NCBI RefSeq assembly: GCF_900129355.1
Contig: NZ_FQVL01000020.1
Span: 1 to 39,654 of the forward strand
Direction: 5' to 3'
Source: Seinonella peptonophila
Lineage (GTDB): Bacteria; Bacillota; Bacilli; Thermoactinomycetales; Thermoactinomycetaceae
DNA: 39,654 nucleotides
The notes under the pieces are model-generated. The model searched no databases, was not told the origin of the DNA, and saw only the letters and a program-made list of their open reading frames with translations. A program made the translations under genes and the position numbers. Below are positions 1-8,039 of the stretch, one piece after another; the stretch's first letter is position 1, and each line of letters opens with the position of its first letter.

Positions 1-96
1 GGTTCTAAGCATCCCCGCAAAAGGGATACCGAACCACGTCCCATTCACCTCACCGCTTGTAGAAGCGGGAGTACTCTTGGACGAATTTGGATAGAT
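1..96 (-). mobile_element. Left end of an IS605-derived element, cut by the window edge
   Basis: Read on the minus strand from 96 to 1, this stretch matches 19459-19554 on the plus strand with a single mismatch that I can see (near base 54). At 19459 the same sequence starts a complete non-autonomous IS605-like element, so this is most likely the left end of a second copy in opposite orientation that continues beyond base 1. The match begins at CTATCCAAATTCG and stops at the window edge. In this copy the bases directly upstream are AGAAT, and a TTGAT pentamer lies nine bases further out. It sits about 22 bp beyond the stop codon of the ECF operon. The repeat is seen; the element identity is inferred from the other copy. 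Confidence 0.7.
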
Positions 97-118
97 TCTA
101 CCTATCAACCTTCAATTG

Positions 119-928
119 TTACCTCATTTTTATATAATTGATCAAGTCTTTTATCTCCAAGATTCCTTTATCTTCTATCCCAAGTGATTTGCTTAGACGG
201 CTTATATGAGGAGGTTTTACACCAGCTTCAGTTAAAACTTCGTTCGACCAGAATATCTCTTTGGTCCCGCCATCGGCGATCTTATTGCTATGAGCCATGA
301 CGATTGTACGATCGAAGTTACTTGCAGCAAATTCCATATCATGGGTAATGGTGATCACTGTCTTAGTACGCTTGGTTAACTCAGCGATTGTACTAGCTAA
401 GCATGTTAATCCTTTCATATCTTGACCCGCCGTGGGTTCGTCCAAAATGATTACATCAGGATTCATCGCAATGACGGATGCAACAGTAACGAATTTACGA
501 ATGGACAGCGGAAGATCATAAGGATTTTCTTTTAGAAAATCGTGAATTTCAACCAATTTAGTAGCCTCATGCACATTATGGTGAATCTCTTCTTCTGTCT
601 GACCTAAGTTTTTTGGTCCAAAAGCTACTTCATCAAATACAGTATTGTGGAAAATTTGATCATCAGGATTTTGAAACACATAGCCTACTTTGCGTGAAAT
701 CTGGGCGGTGGTATATTCTTTGGTATTCCAACCGTCGATGGTCACATCGCCTGATGTTGGTTTATTTAATCCATTCATTAATTTGGCCAATGTTGTTTTT
801 CCGGCTCCATTTTGACCGATTATGGCCACGCGTTCACCACGATCTATCTGTATGGAGATATTGTTCAGTGCTTTCCAGCCATTGGGATAAGTGAATGAAA
901 GATCCTTAATCTCTAAGAAGTTAGACAT
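119..928 (-). CDS. ECF transporter ATPase (EcfA type) with a non-canonical signature motif
   Basis: Cytoplasmic ATPase subunit of an energy-coupling factor importer, working with the ATPase, EcfT and S component encoded just upstream in the same operon. About 269 residues, the usual length. Walker A is GQNGAGKT near residues 38-45, the Q-loop is FQNPDDQ near 85-91, and Walker B VIILDEP lies near 159-165, followed by a D-loop. The ABC signature, normally LSGGQ, reads LSIRK near 141-145. The start is ATG at 928, preceded by GAGGG, and it overlaps the end of the upstream ATPase gene by 8 bases; an in-frame ATG further upstream lacks a good ribosome site. In ECF heterodimers the two nucleotide sites are often unequal, so the altered signature may mark a degenerate site. 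Confidence 0.9.
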   Translation of the reverse strand: MSNFLEIKDLSFTYPNGWKALNNISIQIDRGERVAIIGQNGAGKTTLAKLMNGLNKPTSGDVTIDGWNTKEYTTAQISRKVGYVFQNPDDQIFHNTVFDEVAFGPKNLGQTEEEIHHNVHEATKLVEIHDFLKENPYDLPLSIRKFVTVASVIAMNPDVIILDEPTAGQDMKGLTCLASTIAELTKRTKTVITITHDMEFAASNFDRTIVMAHSNKIADGGTKEIFWSNEVLTEAGVKPPHISRLSKSLGIEDKGILEIKDLINYIKMR

Positions 929-1790
929 AGATTTGACCCTCCTGGGCAAACCATTTTGTTAGTTCTTCTTTTGCTTGTTTTTCGGTTACTGGGATGCGGT
1001 CTAGATTGACTCCATGTTTTCTTAGCTCCAGCCCTAACATAGCATATTGTGGAAGCAGTGTATTGTGCTCCAACACTTTCTCATTGGTTAAGATTTCTTC
1101 ATTATTTCCGTTGAGAATCACCTTACCATCGTCGATCAATATGATGTGATCTGCATATTCAGCGATTAACTCCATTTTGTGTTCCACTAGGATGATGGTT
1201 TTTTGTTTCTCTTTCATTAACCTGATGATCTCAAATACTTCTTCTGTTCCTTCCGGGTCCAATTGAGAAGTTGGCTCGTCAATTACTAAGATATCCGGCT
1301 CCATTACGATAATGGAAGCAAGGGCAACCCGTTGTAATTGGCCCCCTGAGAGCTCAAAGGGATTACGATCTTGTAGATGAGTAATTTTGGTAAGTTTCAT
1401 CACTTCATCGACTCGTTTTTCAGCAACCACTGTGTCGATTCCGAGATTTTCTAATCCAAATCGGATCTCCTCAAAAACTGTTTCTGATACCCCACTTATT
1501 TGAGAAAAGGGGTTCTGAAAGACAAATCCAACTTGCAGTGATAATTCACCAACAGTTTGATCTTTGATGCTTTTCCCATTGATTCGTACATCGCCATGAA
1601 GTTCACCTTTATAAAAATGAGGGATAAACCCGCGAATTGCATTACAAAGCGTGGTCTTCCCAGAACCATTTGGGCCAATGATCGCACAAAATTCTCCTTT
1701 TTTTATCTGAAAACTCACATCTTGAAGCACCGGTTTTTCACCTGTAGGGTATTGATAGGTGACTTGTTGAATTTCGATTAGATAATCCAT
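921..1790 (-). CDS. ECF transporter ATPase (EcfA type)
   Basis: Second ATPase of the first ECF importer, about 289 residues. Walker A GPNGSGKTT lies near residue 40, the Q-loop is FQNPFSQ, the signature is canonical (LSGGQLQRVALAS), and Walker B DILVIDEPT is followed by the switch histidine in VEHKME. The start is placed at ATG 1790, which has AGGG seven bases upstream and overlaps the end of the EcfT gene by 13 bases; a longer in-frame start reaching 1850 would run deep into EcfT. Together with the next gene it should form an A/A' heterodimer that powers uptake through EcfT. Translational coupling to both neighbours implies a fixed subunit ratio. Confidence 0.92.
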   Translation of the reverse strand: MDYLIEIQQVTYQYPTGEKPVLQDVSFQIKKGEFCAIIGPNGSGKTTLCNAIRGFIPHFYKGELHGDVRINGKSIKDQTVGELSLQVGFVFQNPFSQISGVSETVFEEIRFGLENLGIDTVVAEKRVDEVMKLTKITHLQDRNPFELSGGQLQRVALASIIVMEPDILVIDEPTSQLDPEGTEEVFEIIRLMKEKQKTIILVEHKMELIAEYADHIILIDDGKVILNGNNEEILTNEKVLEHNTLLPQYAMLGLELRKHGVNLDRIPVTEKQAKEELTKWFAQEGQIYV

Positions 1791-2527
1791 AGGACGACCC
1801 TCCAAATCATAAACAGAATTAACAAACTGATAAAGAGGATGCGCAACCATTTATCTGTCGGTGTTTCTTTCACCACATGTGCTCTCACTTTTTTGACTGG
1901 TGCAGAAAACGCACGAGCTTCGAGCGTGATTGCTCGTTCTTCTGTCCCGACAATTGAGCTTAATATTAATGGACCTAATGAAGGGATGAATGCTTTTGCT
2001 CTTGATAATAAATTTCCTTCTGTCTCTACCCCTCGAGATCGTTGAGCATCCATGATCTGTCTCGATCGTTTTTCCATTTGTGGGATTATTTGTAAGGTTG
2101 AAAGGATCACATAGGCAAACGCTGGGGAAAGCCCCACCTGCTCAAGCGAACTAACCAAATCTTTCACATGAGTCGTTTTAAAGAATAGTAGAATGCTACC
2201 ACCAATGACCAGTATTTTAGATGATAGGGAGAGGGCATACATTAACCCTTCTTGTTTGATGGATATAAACTTCCATTGCCATACAATCTCATGACCAGGA
2301 TAGAAAAGCGCTTGCAATATAAACATGAAGATGATGATAATAAACAAGGTTTTTAAAAGCATGATCAAGTAATCTTTAAGGATTCTATAAAAACCGGCAA
2401 TGAAACATAGCACAATAAAGCATCCCAACGCATAAGGATAGTCAGCAAAAAAAACGGAAATCGATAAGCAAATTGCAAAGGTGATCTTTGTTAAAGGGTT
2501 TAATTTGAGAATGTTATCACCAGCCAT
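1778..2527 (-). CDS. ECF transporter transmembrane scaffold protein EcfT
   Basis: Integral membrane coupling protein of an ECF importer (CbiQ/EcfT family), 249 residues with about five or six hydrophobic segments. It begins with the typical NPLTKI-like amphipathic start. The C-terminal cytoplasmic part carries the two short coupling helices that contact the ATPases: AQRSRGVE and the later EARAFSAP, corresponding to the family's two Ala-Arg-Gly/Ser type motifs. ATG 2527 has AGGAGATG upstream. It lies 20 bases after the S-component gene and overlaps the downstream ATPase gene. The family assignment is firm; the transported substrate is set by the S component, not by this protein. Confidence 0.9.
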   Translation of the reverse strand: MAGDNILKLNPLTKITFAICLSISVFFADYPYALGCFIVLCFIAGFYRILKDYLIMLLKTLFIIIIFMFILQALFYPGHEIVWQWKFISIKQEGLMYALSLSSKILVIGGSILLFFKTTHVKDLVSSLEQVGLSPAFAYVILSTLQIIPQMEKRSRQIMDAQRSRGVETEGNLLSRAKAFIPSLGPLILSSIVGTEERAITLEARAFSAPVKKVRAHVVKETPTDKWLRILFISLLILFMIWRVVLWII

Positions 2528-2547
2528 TTCATCATCTCCTACACATG

Positions 2548-3153
2548 CTAAGCTCGCTTTTTCGTGAAATGAGTTCCCAAACTAAACTTAGATAAATATC
2601 GTATTGAGATACTTTTGATAATAAAGAAACAAAATGCGATGGAAATGATCTTATCTGCAAGATCAGTAATAATCGATGTGGTAATGACTGATTTGAGAAG
2701 GCTTTGGCCTGCTGCTAAGAAAACGCCTGTGATCAATGTACTTCCTGAGCCCGTCACTCCGCCAAACATAAAGGCGGTAATTGGAGAAGAGATAATTGCA
2801 GCTGTTAGACCAAGAATAATACCAGAAATAATCATCTTCCCAATACTATTAAACATCTTTGCACGAGATAAGTAACCTGCGACAAGACCCACCGCAATCG
2901 ATACCATTGCATAGGGGATAAATACTGGATCAAAGATCCCATTGATCAGATTGCTTAGTAATCCAGTTAATGCCCCTACCCAAGGACCTGCTAGAATCGC
3001 AATGAGTAGTGTTCCAATCGTGTCCACATAGATCGGTAATTTCAAGGCTGCCGCAATTTGTCCACCGAGAATATTAATAGCGATTGCAATCGGAATCAAC
3101 ATCATGGCCATTAGAGTAAAATCCGCTTTAATGCTATATTTATTACCTTCCAT
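2548..3153 (-). CDS. ECF transporter S component (probable nucleoside binding)
   Basis: Substrate-binding membrane subunit of an ECF importer, 201 residues with about six hydrophobic segments. It resembles the S component at 10705: both share an LPIYVDTIGT / IPFLFLDAVGT-like region and a GPWVGALTGLLSN / GPYWGLSVGILTN-like region. It is preceded by AGGAGG and lies between EcfT and two nucleoside hydrolases and a ribokinase, so a nucleoside (or riboside) is the likely cargo. That substrate is an inference from gene context; S components cannot be assigned safely by sequence reading alone. Confidence 0.85.
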   Translation of the reverse strand: MEGNKYSIKADFTLMAMMLIPIAIAINILGGQIAAALKLPIYVDTIGTLLIAILAGPWVGALTGLLSNLINGIFDPVFIPYAMVSIAVGLVAGYLSRAKMFNSIGKMIISGIILGLTAAIISSPITAFMFGGVTGSGSTLITGVFLAAGQSLLKSVITTSIITDLADKIISIAFCFFIIKSISIRYLSKFSLGTHFTKKRA

Positions 3154-3165
3154 GTTAGATGCCTC

Positions 3166-4134
3166 CTAATTTCCTAGAAATCTTTTGTATGTGTCATATT
3201 CATCCTTATGATCTGAAAAAAGAGTTAGAAAGATAAAGTCGCGGAAACGTTCTGAATCTACTGTGATGCCAACATGGCTATTTTTTCGCTTCTCTTCCCA
3301 CGCATTGATTACATCGGCTACACTTTGCCCACGGGTAAGACCGTCTGTAGCAATCTCTACATTACAATAAACAGTCTCTACTAAACTCGGATCAGCAGCC
3401 ACAGCAACAGCTAAAGAATCATGAGGTACACAGCCCATGAGTTGATCAAACTCCCAATAAGCATTGATACAAGTAGTATGAATTTGAGCTAAAAATTCAC
3501 CTAACTCACTGTCAACCAGTCGCATAAAGTGAAAATCATTCGGTGTTAAGACCGTTTGATGCGTAGCATTAAGTCCTAACATGGTGATCGGAAGATCAAA
3601 GTTAAAGACGATCTTTGCTGCTTCAGGGTCTACCCAATAGTTGAACTCTGCGACTGGTGTGATATTGCCAACCCCTACACCTCCTCCCATAGAGATGATT
3701 TCTTTGTAGTTACTCATTGCTTCAGGATCTTTTTGAATGGCGACTGCTATATTGGTCAGTGGTCCTAAAGTGATGAGTGTAATCTCACCTTCAGATGCTC
3801 TTCCTGTTTGGATCAAATAGTCTGTGGCGGAAATGGGTTCTACATTTTGCTTGCTTTTTGGAACAGTGATACCACCTAAGCCATTTTGACCATGTACATC
3901 ACCAGAAGAATAGAGTGGTTTTTTCAAAGGTTTTTTCATTCCACGGTATACAGGAATAGAACTTCCTGCTTTCTCAACAATTTTAAGTGCATTTTCCGTT
4001 GTTAGATCTATACCGACATTCCCATTAACAGTTGTAATTCCGAGTACATCGAGTTCTTTTGAGAAGATCGCCAATAGAATTGCTAATGCATCATCAACTC
4101 CTGGATCACAATCGATCACAACTTTTTTTGGCAT
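3166..4134 (-). CDS. Inosine-uridine-preferring nucleoside hydrolase family protein
   Basis: Cytoplasmic enzyme that hydrolyses the N-glycosidic bond of ribonucleosides, releasing base and ribose. 322 residues, normal family length. The N-terminal calcium-binding signature DCDPGVDDA lies near residues 8-16. The GGGVGVGNITPVAEFNYWVD block and a C-terminal HDSLAVA motif are present; in well-studied family members the His-Asp pair of this motif contributes a catalytic histidine and a calcium ligand. Its start codon overlaps the stop codon of the upstream paralogue by one base (TAATG). Ribose produced here would be phosphorylated by the ribokinase at the head of the operon. Base preference cannot be told from the sequence. 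Confidence 0.92.
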   Translation of the reverse strand: MPKKVVIDCDPGVDDALAILLAIFSKELDVLGITTVNGNVGIDLTTENALKIVEKAGSSIPVYRGMKKPLKKPLYSSGDVHGQNGLGGITVPKSKQNVEPISATDYLIQTGRASEGEITLITLGPLTNIAVAIQKDPEAMSNYKEIISMGGGVGVGNITPVAEFNYWVDPEAAKIVFNFDLPITMLGLNATHQTVLTPNDFHFMRLVDSELGEFLAQIHTTCINAYWEFDQLMGCVPHDSLAVAVAADPSLVETVYCNVEIATDGLTRGQSVADVINAWEEKRKNSHVGITVDSERFRDFIFLTLFSDHKDEYDTYKRFLGN

Positions 4135-5120
4135 TATTTACGTCCTCCTTCAGCCCAATGATGTTTATGAATCCCGATCTCCAGTTGTTTTTGAAAATCA
4201 GGGAAGAGTCGGTGTAAAAACAATTGAAAAAATGCTTTTGGGTTTACTTGCATACAAACTTGTGTATTGCATTTTCCGTGGTTTCTTTTTCCGTAAAAAT
4301 CAACGACAGATTGACCGATCGCGATTCCATCTGTCTCAATATCAACAAATGCAGGTACAGTTTGGACAAGGTCAGGATCAATTAAGACGCCAACAGCTAA
4401 AGGATCGTTAATGACACAACCAATCGTTCTTTCTTGTTTCCAATGAAAATCTACATAAAATTGAGTAATATCGTAGATATAGTTAGAAAGTGGTGTTTTT
4501 AATTGACGAACAATCTCACGAAGATGTGGTGTGAAAATAATATGGTGTGTGACATCTAACCCGACCATCATAATTTCAATTTCTGAAGCAAAAACGATTT
4601 TTGCTGCATGAGGATCAACCCAAAAGTTATACTCTGCGACAGGGCTACAATTTCCATGGAATAAAGCTGATCCTCCCATCAGAACGATTCGCTTAACTTT
4701 CCTCATTGTTTCTGGATCTTTTTGGATCGCTTTTGCAATGTTTGTCAGGGGACCTAAGGCTAAAATGGTAATCTCATTTGGATGTGTAGAGATCTTACTT
4801 AAAATAAAATCAATAGCATGTTTTGATTCATAGTTCAGATTTGGTTTCGTAAAGAAGTTACCACCGATTCCATCTTCTCCATGGGTGTCAGTTGCATCAA
4901 TGTAGTTTTTTTCTAGTGGTAAGGCTTCTCCTTTATATACTTTTACTTCTTTTCCAGACATTTCAACTGCTTTCAGTGCATTTATGGTGGCTTGTTCGAC
5001 CTCAATATTGCCACTGACAACAGTTAACCCCTCAATCATTAATTCTGGCGAAAAAAGCGCAAAAATAATTGCTAGAGAGTCGTCGATCCCTGGATCAACA
5101 TCCATAATTATCCTTTCCAT
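4134..5120 (-). CDS. Inosine-uridine-preferring nucleoside hydrolase family protein, second paralogue
   Basis: Paralogue of the downstream gene, 328 residues. It keeps the calcium-binding DVDPGIDDS motif near residues 7-15 and the GGSALFHGNCSPVAEYNFWVD block. The C-terminal motif reads NDPLAVG where the paralogue has HDSLAVA, so the usual histidine is asparagine here, while the calcium-binding Asp is kept. This suggests the two enzymes divide nucleoside substrates or differ in how the leaving base is protonated. The gene is translationally coupled to the next by a TAATG overlap and lies 26 bases after the ribokinase stop. Family assignment is firm; the substrate difference is inferred. Confidence 0.92.
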   Translation of the reverse strand: MERIIMDVDPGIDDSLAIIFALFSPELMIEGLTVVSGNIEVEQATINALKAVEMSGKEVKVYKGEALPLEKNYIDATDTHGEDGIGGNFFTKPNLNYESKHAIDFILSKISTHPNEITILALGPLTNIAKAIQKDPETMRKVKRIVLMGGSALFHGNCSPVAEYNFWVDPHAAKIVFASEIEIMMVGLDVTHHIIFTPHLREIVRQLKTPLSNYIYDITQFYVDFHWKQERTIGCVINDPLAVGVLIDPDLVQTVPAFVDIETDGIAIGQSVVDFYGKRNHGKCNTQVCMQVNPKAFFQLFLHRLFPDFQKQLEIGIHKHHWAEGGRK

Positions 5121-5146
5121 TTCAATCCCCCAATCTGCTATAATTG

Positions 5147-6064
5147 TTAGGTGTTTAGTTGAAATTGTTGAACTTCTTCCAGATAAGGCATTCCAGTCTG
5201 TGCGCCTAATTTCGTCACCTTCAGTGCTGACACCTTAATTGCCATAGAAATTGCCTCTTCAATAGATTTTTTTTGTGCAATGGAGTAAGCGAATGCTGCA
5301 TTAAATGAATCGCCAGCCCCTGTTGTGTCCACAACGGGAACCGAATAACCCTTGAATTGAACAAGTGTACGATCTTGCTTCATCCATGCGGCTCCAGCTT
5401 TACCAAGTGTCGTAATCACATTTTTGGGACCGCGATCCAGTAAGGCTGACATGGCTTGCTCTAAGTCCGTAATTCCAGTGAGATGAGTAAGTTCGTGCTG
5501 ATTAGGCGTAATATAGTCAACCATTGATAAGAGTTGGTCTGAAAGCTCTGTTGCTGGTGCGGGATTGAGGATAACGGGTTTCTGTTGTTCATGTGCCAGT
5601 TGAATAGCTCTATGAACCGTAGGGATAGGGATTTCTAATTGCAATAAAACAATATCCGCTTGTCTCATCAACTCTTGATGACGTTCGACATCTTCCGTTA
5701 AACAGAAATTATTTGCTCCTGGTACAACAATAATACGGTTATCCTCTTCCGTTAAAATGATTGAAGCGATTCCAGAGTGAACATCATCGATCATGTTTAT
5801 GCCGCGTATATCAACTTTCTCAGCTTGTAAGGAGTTACTGAGGCTTTTTCCAAATTCATCAACTCCCAAAGACCCTATCATGATCGTTTTGGCTCCTAAT
5901 CGTGCAGCAGCGACTGCTTGATTGGCTCCTTTTCCACCAGGAATAAAGTGAATATTTTTACCAATAATCGTTTCTCCTGAAGTCGGTGAACGAGTTGCCT
6001 TCACGACAATATCCATATTCAGACTTCCAATCACCATGATTATTGGATGGGTCTCTTGGTCCAT
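5147..6064 (-). CDS. rbsK: Ribokinase (PfkB family)
   Basis: First gene of the minus-strand operon. It phosphorylates D-ribose to ribose 5-phosphate in the cytoplasm. 305 residues. The N-terminal PfkB signature GGKGANQAVAAARLGA lies near residues 43-58, the second signature with the catalytic base is DTTGAGDSFNAAF near 247-259, and NPAPA sits in the middle as in ribokinases. The start is ATG 6064 with GGAGGAG about eight bases upstream. Ribose released by the two nucleoside hydrolases is its obvious source, as no ribose transporter is present here. Two cre/LacI-type operators upstream suggest catabolite control or a LacI-family ribose regulator. Confidence 0.93.
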   Translation of the reverse strand: MDQETHPIIMVIGSLNMDIVVKATRSPTSGETIIGKNIHFIPGGKGANQAVAAARLGAKTIMIGSLGVDEFGKSLSNSLQAEKVDIRGINMIDDVHSGIASIILTEEDNRIIVVPGANNFCLTEDVERHQELMRQADIVLLQLEIPIPTVHRAIQLAHEQQKPVILNPAPATELSDQLLSMVDYITPNQHELTHLTGITDLEQAMSALLDRGPKNVITTLGKAGAAWMKQDRTLVQFKGYSVPVVDTTGAGDSFNAAFAYSIAQKKSIEEAISMAIKVSALKVTKLGAQTGMPYLEEVQQFQLNT

Positions 6065-6131
6065 TTACTGACTCCTCCTTCACCATCAATCTTTCTTCAT
6101 TCATTACTGAATAGAGTAGTAGGGGATGATG

Positions 6132-6145
6132 TGAAACCGCTTTCA
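6132..6145 (-). promoter_or_regulatory. cre / LacI-family operator 1
   Basis: On the minus strand this reads TGAAAGCGGTTTCA. It fits the catabolite-responsive element consensus TGWNANCGNTNWCA at every fixed position, and is a near palindrome. It lies 68 bp upstream of the ribokinase start. CcpA or an RbsR-like LacI-family repressor are the likely ligands; I cannot tell which. Confidence 0.7.
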
Positions 6146-6242
6146 TATCATTTAGAGGTAATCTTTCCCATTAGGGTTTGGATCGTATGAAGTCTCACTA
6201 CAAATCATTTTGTGTTAGTAGTTCATTATGGTGATGACGAGA

Positions 6243-6256
6243 TGTAAACGCTTACA
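6243..6256 (-). promoter_or_regulatory. cre / LacI-family operator 2
   Basis: TGTAAACGCTTACA matches the cre consensus TGWNANCGNTNWCA at every fixed position and is nearly palindromic. It is 111 bp from operator 1. On the minus strand it lies within a possible promoter, TTGTCG and TACATC separated by 17 bases, so repressor binding here would block transcription of the nucleoside operon. The operator is convincing; the promoter is weak. Confidence 0.72.
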
Positions 6257-6415
6257 ATCAATTCGACAAAGGTTTCTTATTTATATTTAGCATTATTCTA
6301 TTTCTGTATAGGATATTTGTCAATACCTACTCCCATTTGAATATGATGAAAACATGGATTAGGTAGCTGAATTGGGTCAGAATGTTTATTAGATAGTTAG
6401 ATATAGAAACATTAA

Positions 6416-6424
6416 TGGTATAAT
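6416..6424 (+). promoter_or_regulatory. Extended -10 promoter for the glycosyltransferase gene
   Basis: TGGTATAAT is a perfect extended -10 element (TGN plus TATAAT), about 100 bases before the glycosyltransferase start codon. No good -35 is seen at the right distance, which is common for extended -10 promoters. The rest of the 6065-6525 gap holds the two operators and the leader hairpin. Confidence 0.55.
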
Positions 6425-6473
6425 TTCCTTAACTGTAATAAAATCTCCGAAAAGAGGTACAATTCTTATCGGA

Positions 6474-6515
6474 CTCAAGGTACATACCTTGAGGCAACCG
6501 CTCTAGCAGGATAGA
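6474..6515 (+). promoter_or_regulatory. Leader stem-loops before the glycosyltransferase
   Basis: CTCAAGG and CCTTGAG (6474-6480, 6487-6493) form a 7-bp stem with a 6-base loop, followed by CTCT...AGAG (6501-6515) directly before the ribosome binding site. The second stem could affect ribosome access. There is no T run, so this is not a terminator. The other glycosyltransferase gene in the window also has a leader inverted repeat built on CCTTGA. Confidence 0.4.
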
Positions 6516-6525
6516 GAGGAGGACC

Positions 6526-7842
6526 TTGGGTACTAAGAAAAAGAAAGGGATCACAATGATTATCCCTCTCTTGGCAGAAGAGGGGGATGAATTAAAGTCG
6601 CTAGCAGACTACATTGTGGGGTTCGACGCGGCGATCGATTCTGATTTCCCGTTTCCTGTGCAAGTCGTCGTCGTTGATCAAAGCGATGACAGTGCGGCTA
6701 ATTATCTAGACAATCGTCTTAGCGGTACAACAAGAGTTTTGCATTACCGCCCAACGGAAGAAGAGCGGAAAAGGGGGAAAAACGGCAAGCTAAACAACGT
6801 TGTCGCAGGGCTCGCACTCGCCAAATACGACCGCATTTTGTTGGTCGATGATCACTACCGAGTGTCACCAGAAACACTAAAGGAACTATACCCGTACTAC
6901 GACAAGTACGATGGTGGGTTTCAGATGTTGCCCAGATTCGACACCTACCCCCTCGGTGTACTCGTCGACATGGCAGGAGCCTTTGTCACATGTCTCTTGT
7001 CCGGAATACAGTTTTTCGGACATAATGCCTTCTGGAAGAACGCTGTCGACATTGACACGTTTCCCAAAGATGTGCTTTTCGATGACTTCGCCATATTTAG
7101 GCACATTAAGCGAAGAGGCAGGGCTGTCGGTTTCGTTAGGAGGATCGCCCTAGAATGTACGCAGTCTTCTGATCATAAGTTTCTGCAACAGCGGGTACGG
7201 TACGCTTACGAGAACCTCTTCGGAGGCTGGAAGTTGCAGGTATCCCTATTGCTTTGCAATTGGATGGTTATTCTCCCAGTTCTCCAGGTGATCCAAAACA
7301 TTCTCGCACCGTTCCAGGACACCATAACAACGATCAGCAAAGCACTTTCGCCACCACTAGTACCATTGAGCTTGATGACTCTGGTCTGTCTTGTACTCGC
7401 AGCGCCGACATTGGTAAAAAGGAAAAGAGCCGACGTACAGGGCGACATGAGAGGGACGGTGACGTTCGAAAATAAAAAGAACAAACATTTGGTCATCAGC
7501 TTTGAAGTCGCAGGGTTTGTGTTGCAAGTTATCTTGGCAACATGGTTTATTCTCACACCTGCTTCTTCACTGTTAGACCAAATGAACGAGGTAGTTCCTC
7601 GAGCTGTTTTCGAGATATTAGAGATGATCGTAACACACTCTCCGATCATCGTGATTACGCTGTCTCTCCTGCTCGGACTGATCGGGCAAATGGTGTACGG
7701 GAGGAAAATCGTACCCCCATACACCTTCATCTTCTCCCCAGTGTGGCTCTGGTCGTTGACGATTGCCACGCTAATTGCGATCGTACTACAGCTTAGGGGA
7801 GGAGTAAGGTACGGGGAGGAGAAAATTCAGAGACCCTACTAA
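6526..7842 (+). CDS. Family 2-like glycosyltransferase with C-terminal membrane region
   Basis: Probable inverting sugar transferase, 438 residues. The N-terminal half is GT2-like: MIIPLLAEEGDELK at the start of the fold, VVVVDQSDDS, then LLVDDHYRVS as the metal-binding DxD-type motif (near residue 105), and QQRVRYAYENLFGGW replacing the classical QxxRW near residue 225. The C-terminal half holds four or so hydrophobic segments, so it is membrane bound. The start is TTG 6526, chosen because GAGAGGAGG precedes it. The 324-residue protein at 24190-25164 is a clear paralogue. Codon use is visibly richer in G/C than in neighbouring genes, suggesting transfer. The sugar and acceptor are unknown. 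Confidence 0.8.
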   Translation: MGTKKKKGITMIIPLLAEEGDELKSLADYIVGFDAAIDSDFPFPVQVVVVDQSDDSAANYLDNRLSGTTRVLHYRPTEEERKRGKNGKLNNVVAGLALAKYDRILLVDDHYRVSPETLKELYPYYDKYDGGFQMLPRFDTYPLGVLVDMAGAFVTCLLSGIQFFGHNAFWKNAVDIDTFPKDVLFDDFAIFRHIKRRGRAVGFVRRIALECTQSSDHKFLQQRVRYAYENLFGGWKLQVSLLLCNWMVILPVLQVIQNILAPFQDTITTISKALSPPLVPLSLMTLVCLVLAAPTLVKRKRADVQGDMRGTVTFENKKNKHLVISFEVAGFVLQVILATWFILTPASSLLDQMNEVVPRAVFEILEMIVTHSPIIVITLSLLLGLIGQMVYGRKIVPPYTFIFSPVWLWSLTIATLIAIVLQLRGGVRYGEEKIQRPY

Positions 7843-7872
7843 TGAAGCACGCCCCAAAGAGGGCGTGCTTCA
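7843..7872 (+). terminator. Strong hairpin after the glycosyltransferase gene
   Basis: TGAAGCACGCCC and GGGCGTGCTTCA form a perfect 12-bp stem around a CAAAGA loop, starting at the stop codon. It is not followed by a clear T run, so it may act by hairpin strength alone or stabilise the mRNA 3' end. Confidence 0.65.
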
Positions 7873-8039
7873 TAGTGTCGACAGATTAAAATCGGGAAAT
7901 TTCAATAGATTCCATTTTAAATATTGAATTTCGAATATTGCTATCGTAGAATAATAAATATATACCAACCGGTCAGTATCTTTTGTTGGTATTCGAATAC
8001 ACTTCAAAATAGGTATCAATACATTGGGAGAGATTTGAG

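Noticed and set aside
7206-7769. Long antisense frame within the glycosyltransferase
   Set aside because: It lies wholly opposite a gene with clear family motifs; its translation has no motif and no ribosome site.
7961-7991. Inverted repeat ATACCAAC...GTTGGTAT before the secreted-protein gene
   Set aside because: 8-bp arms in an A/T-rich leader without further support; not enough to call an operator.
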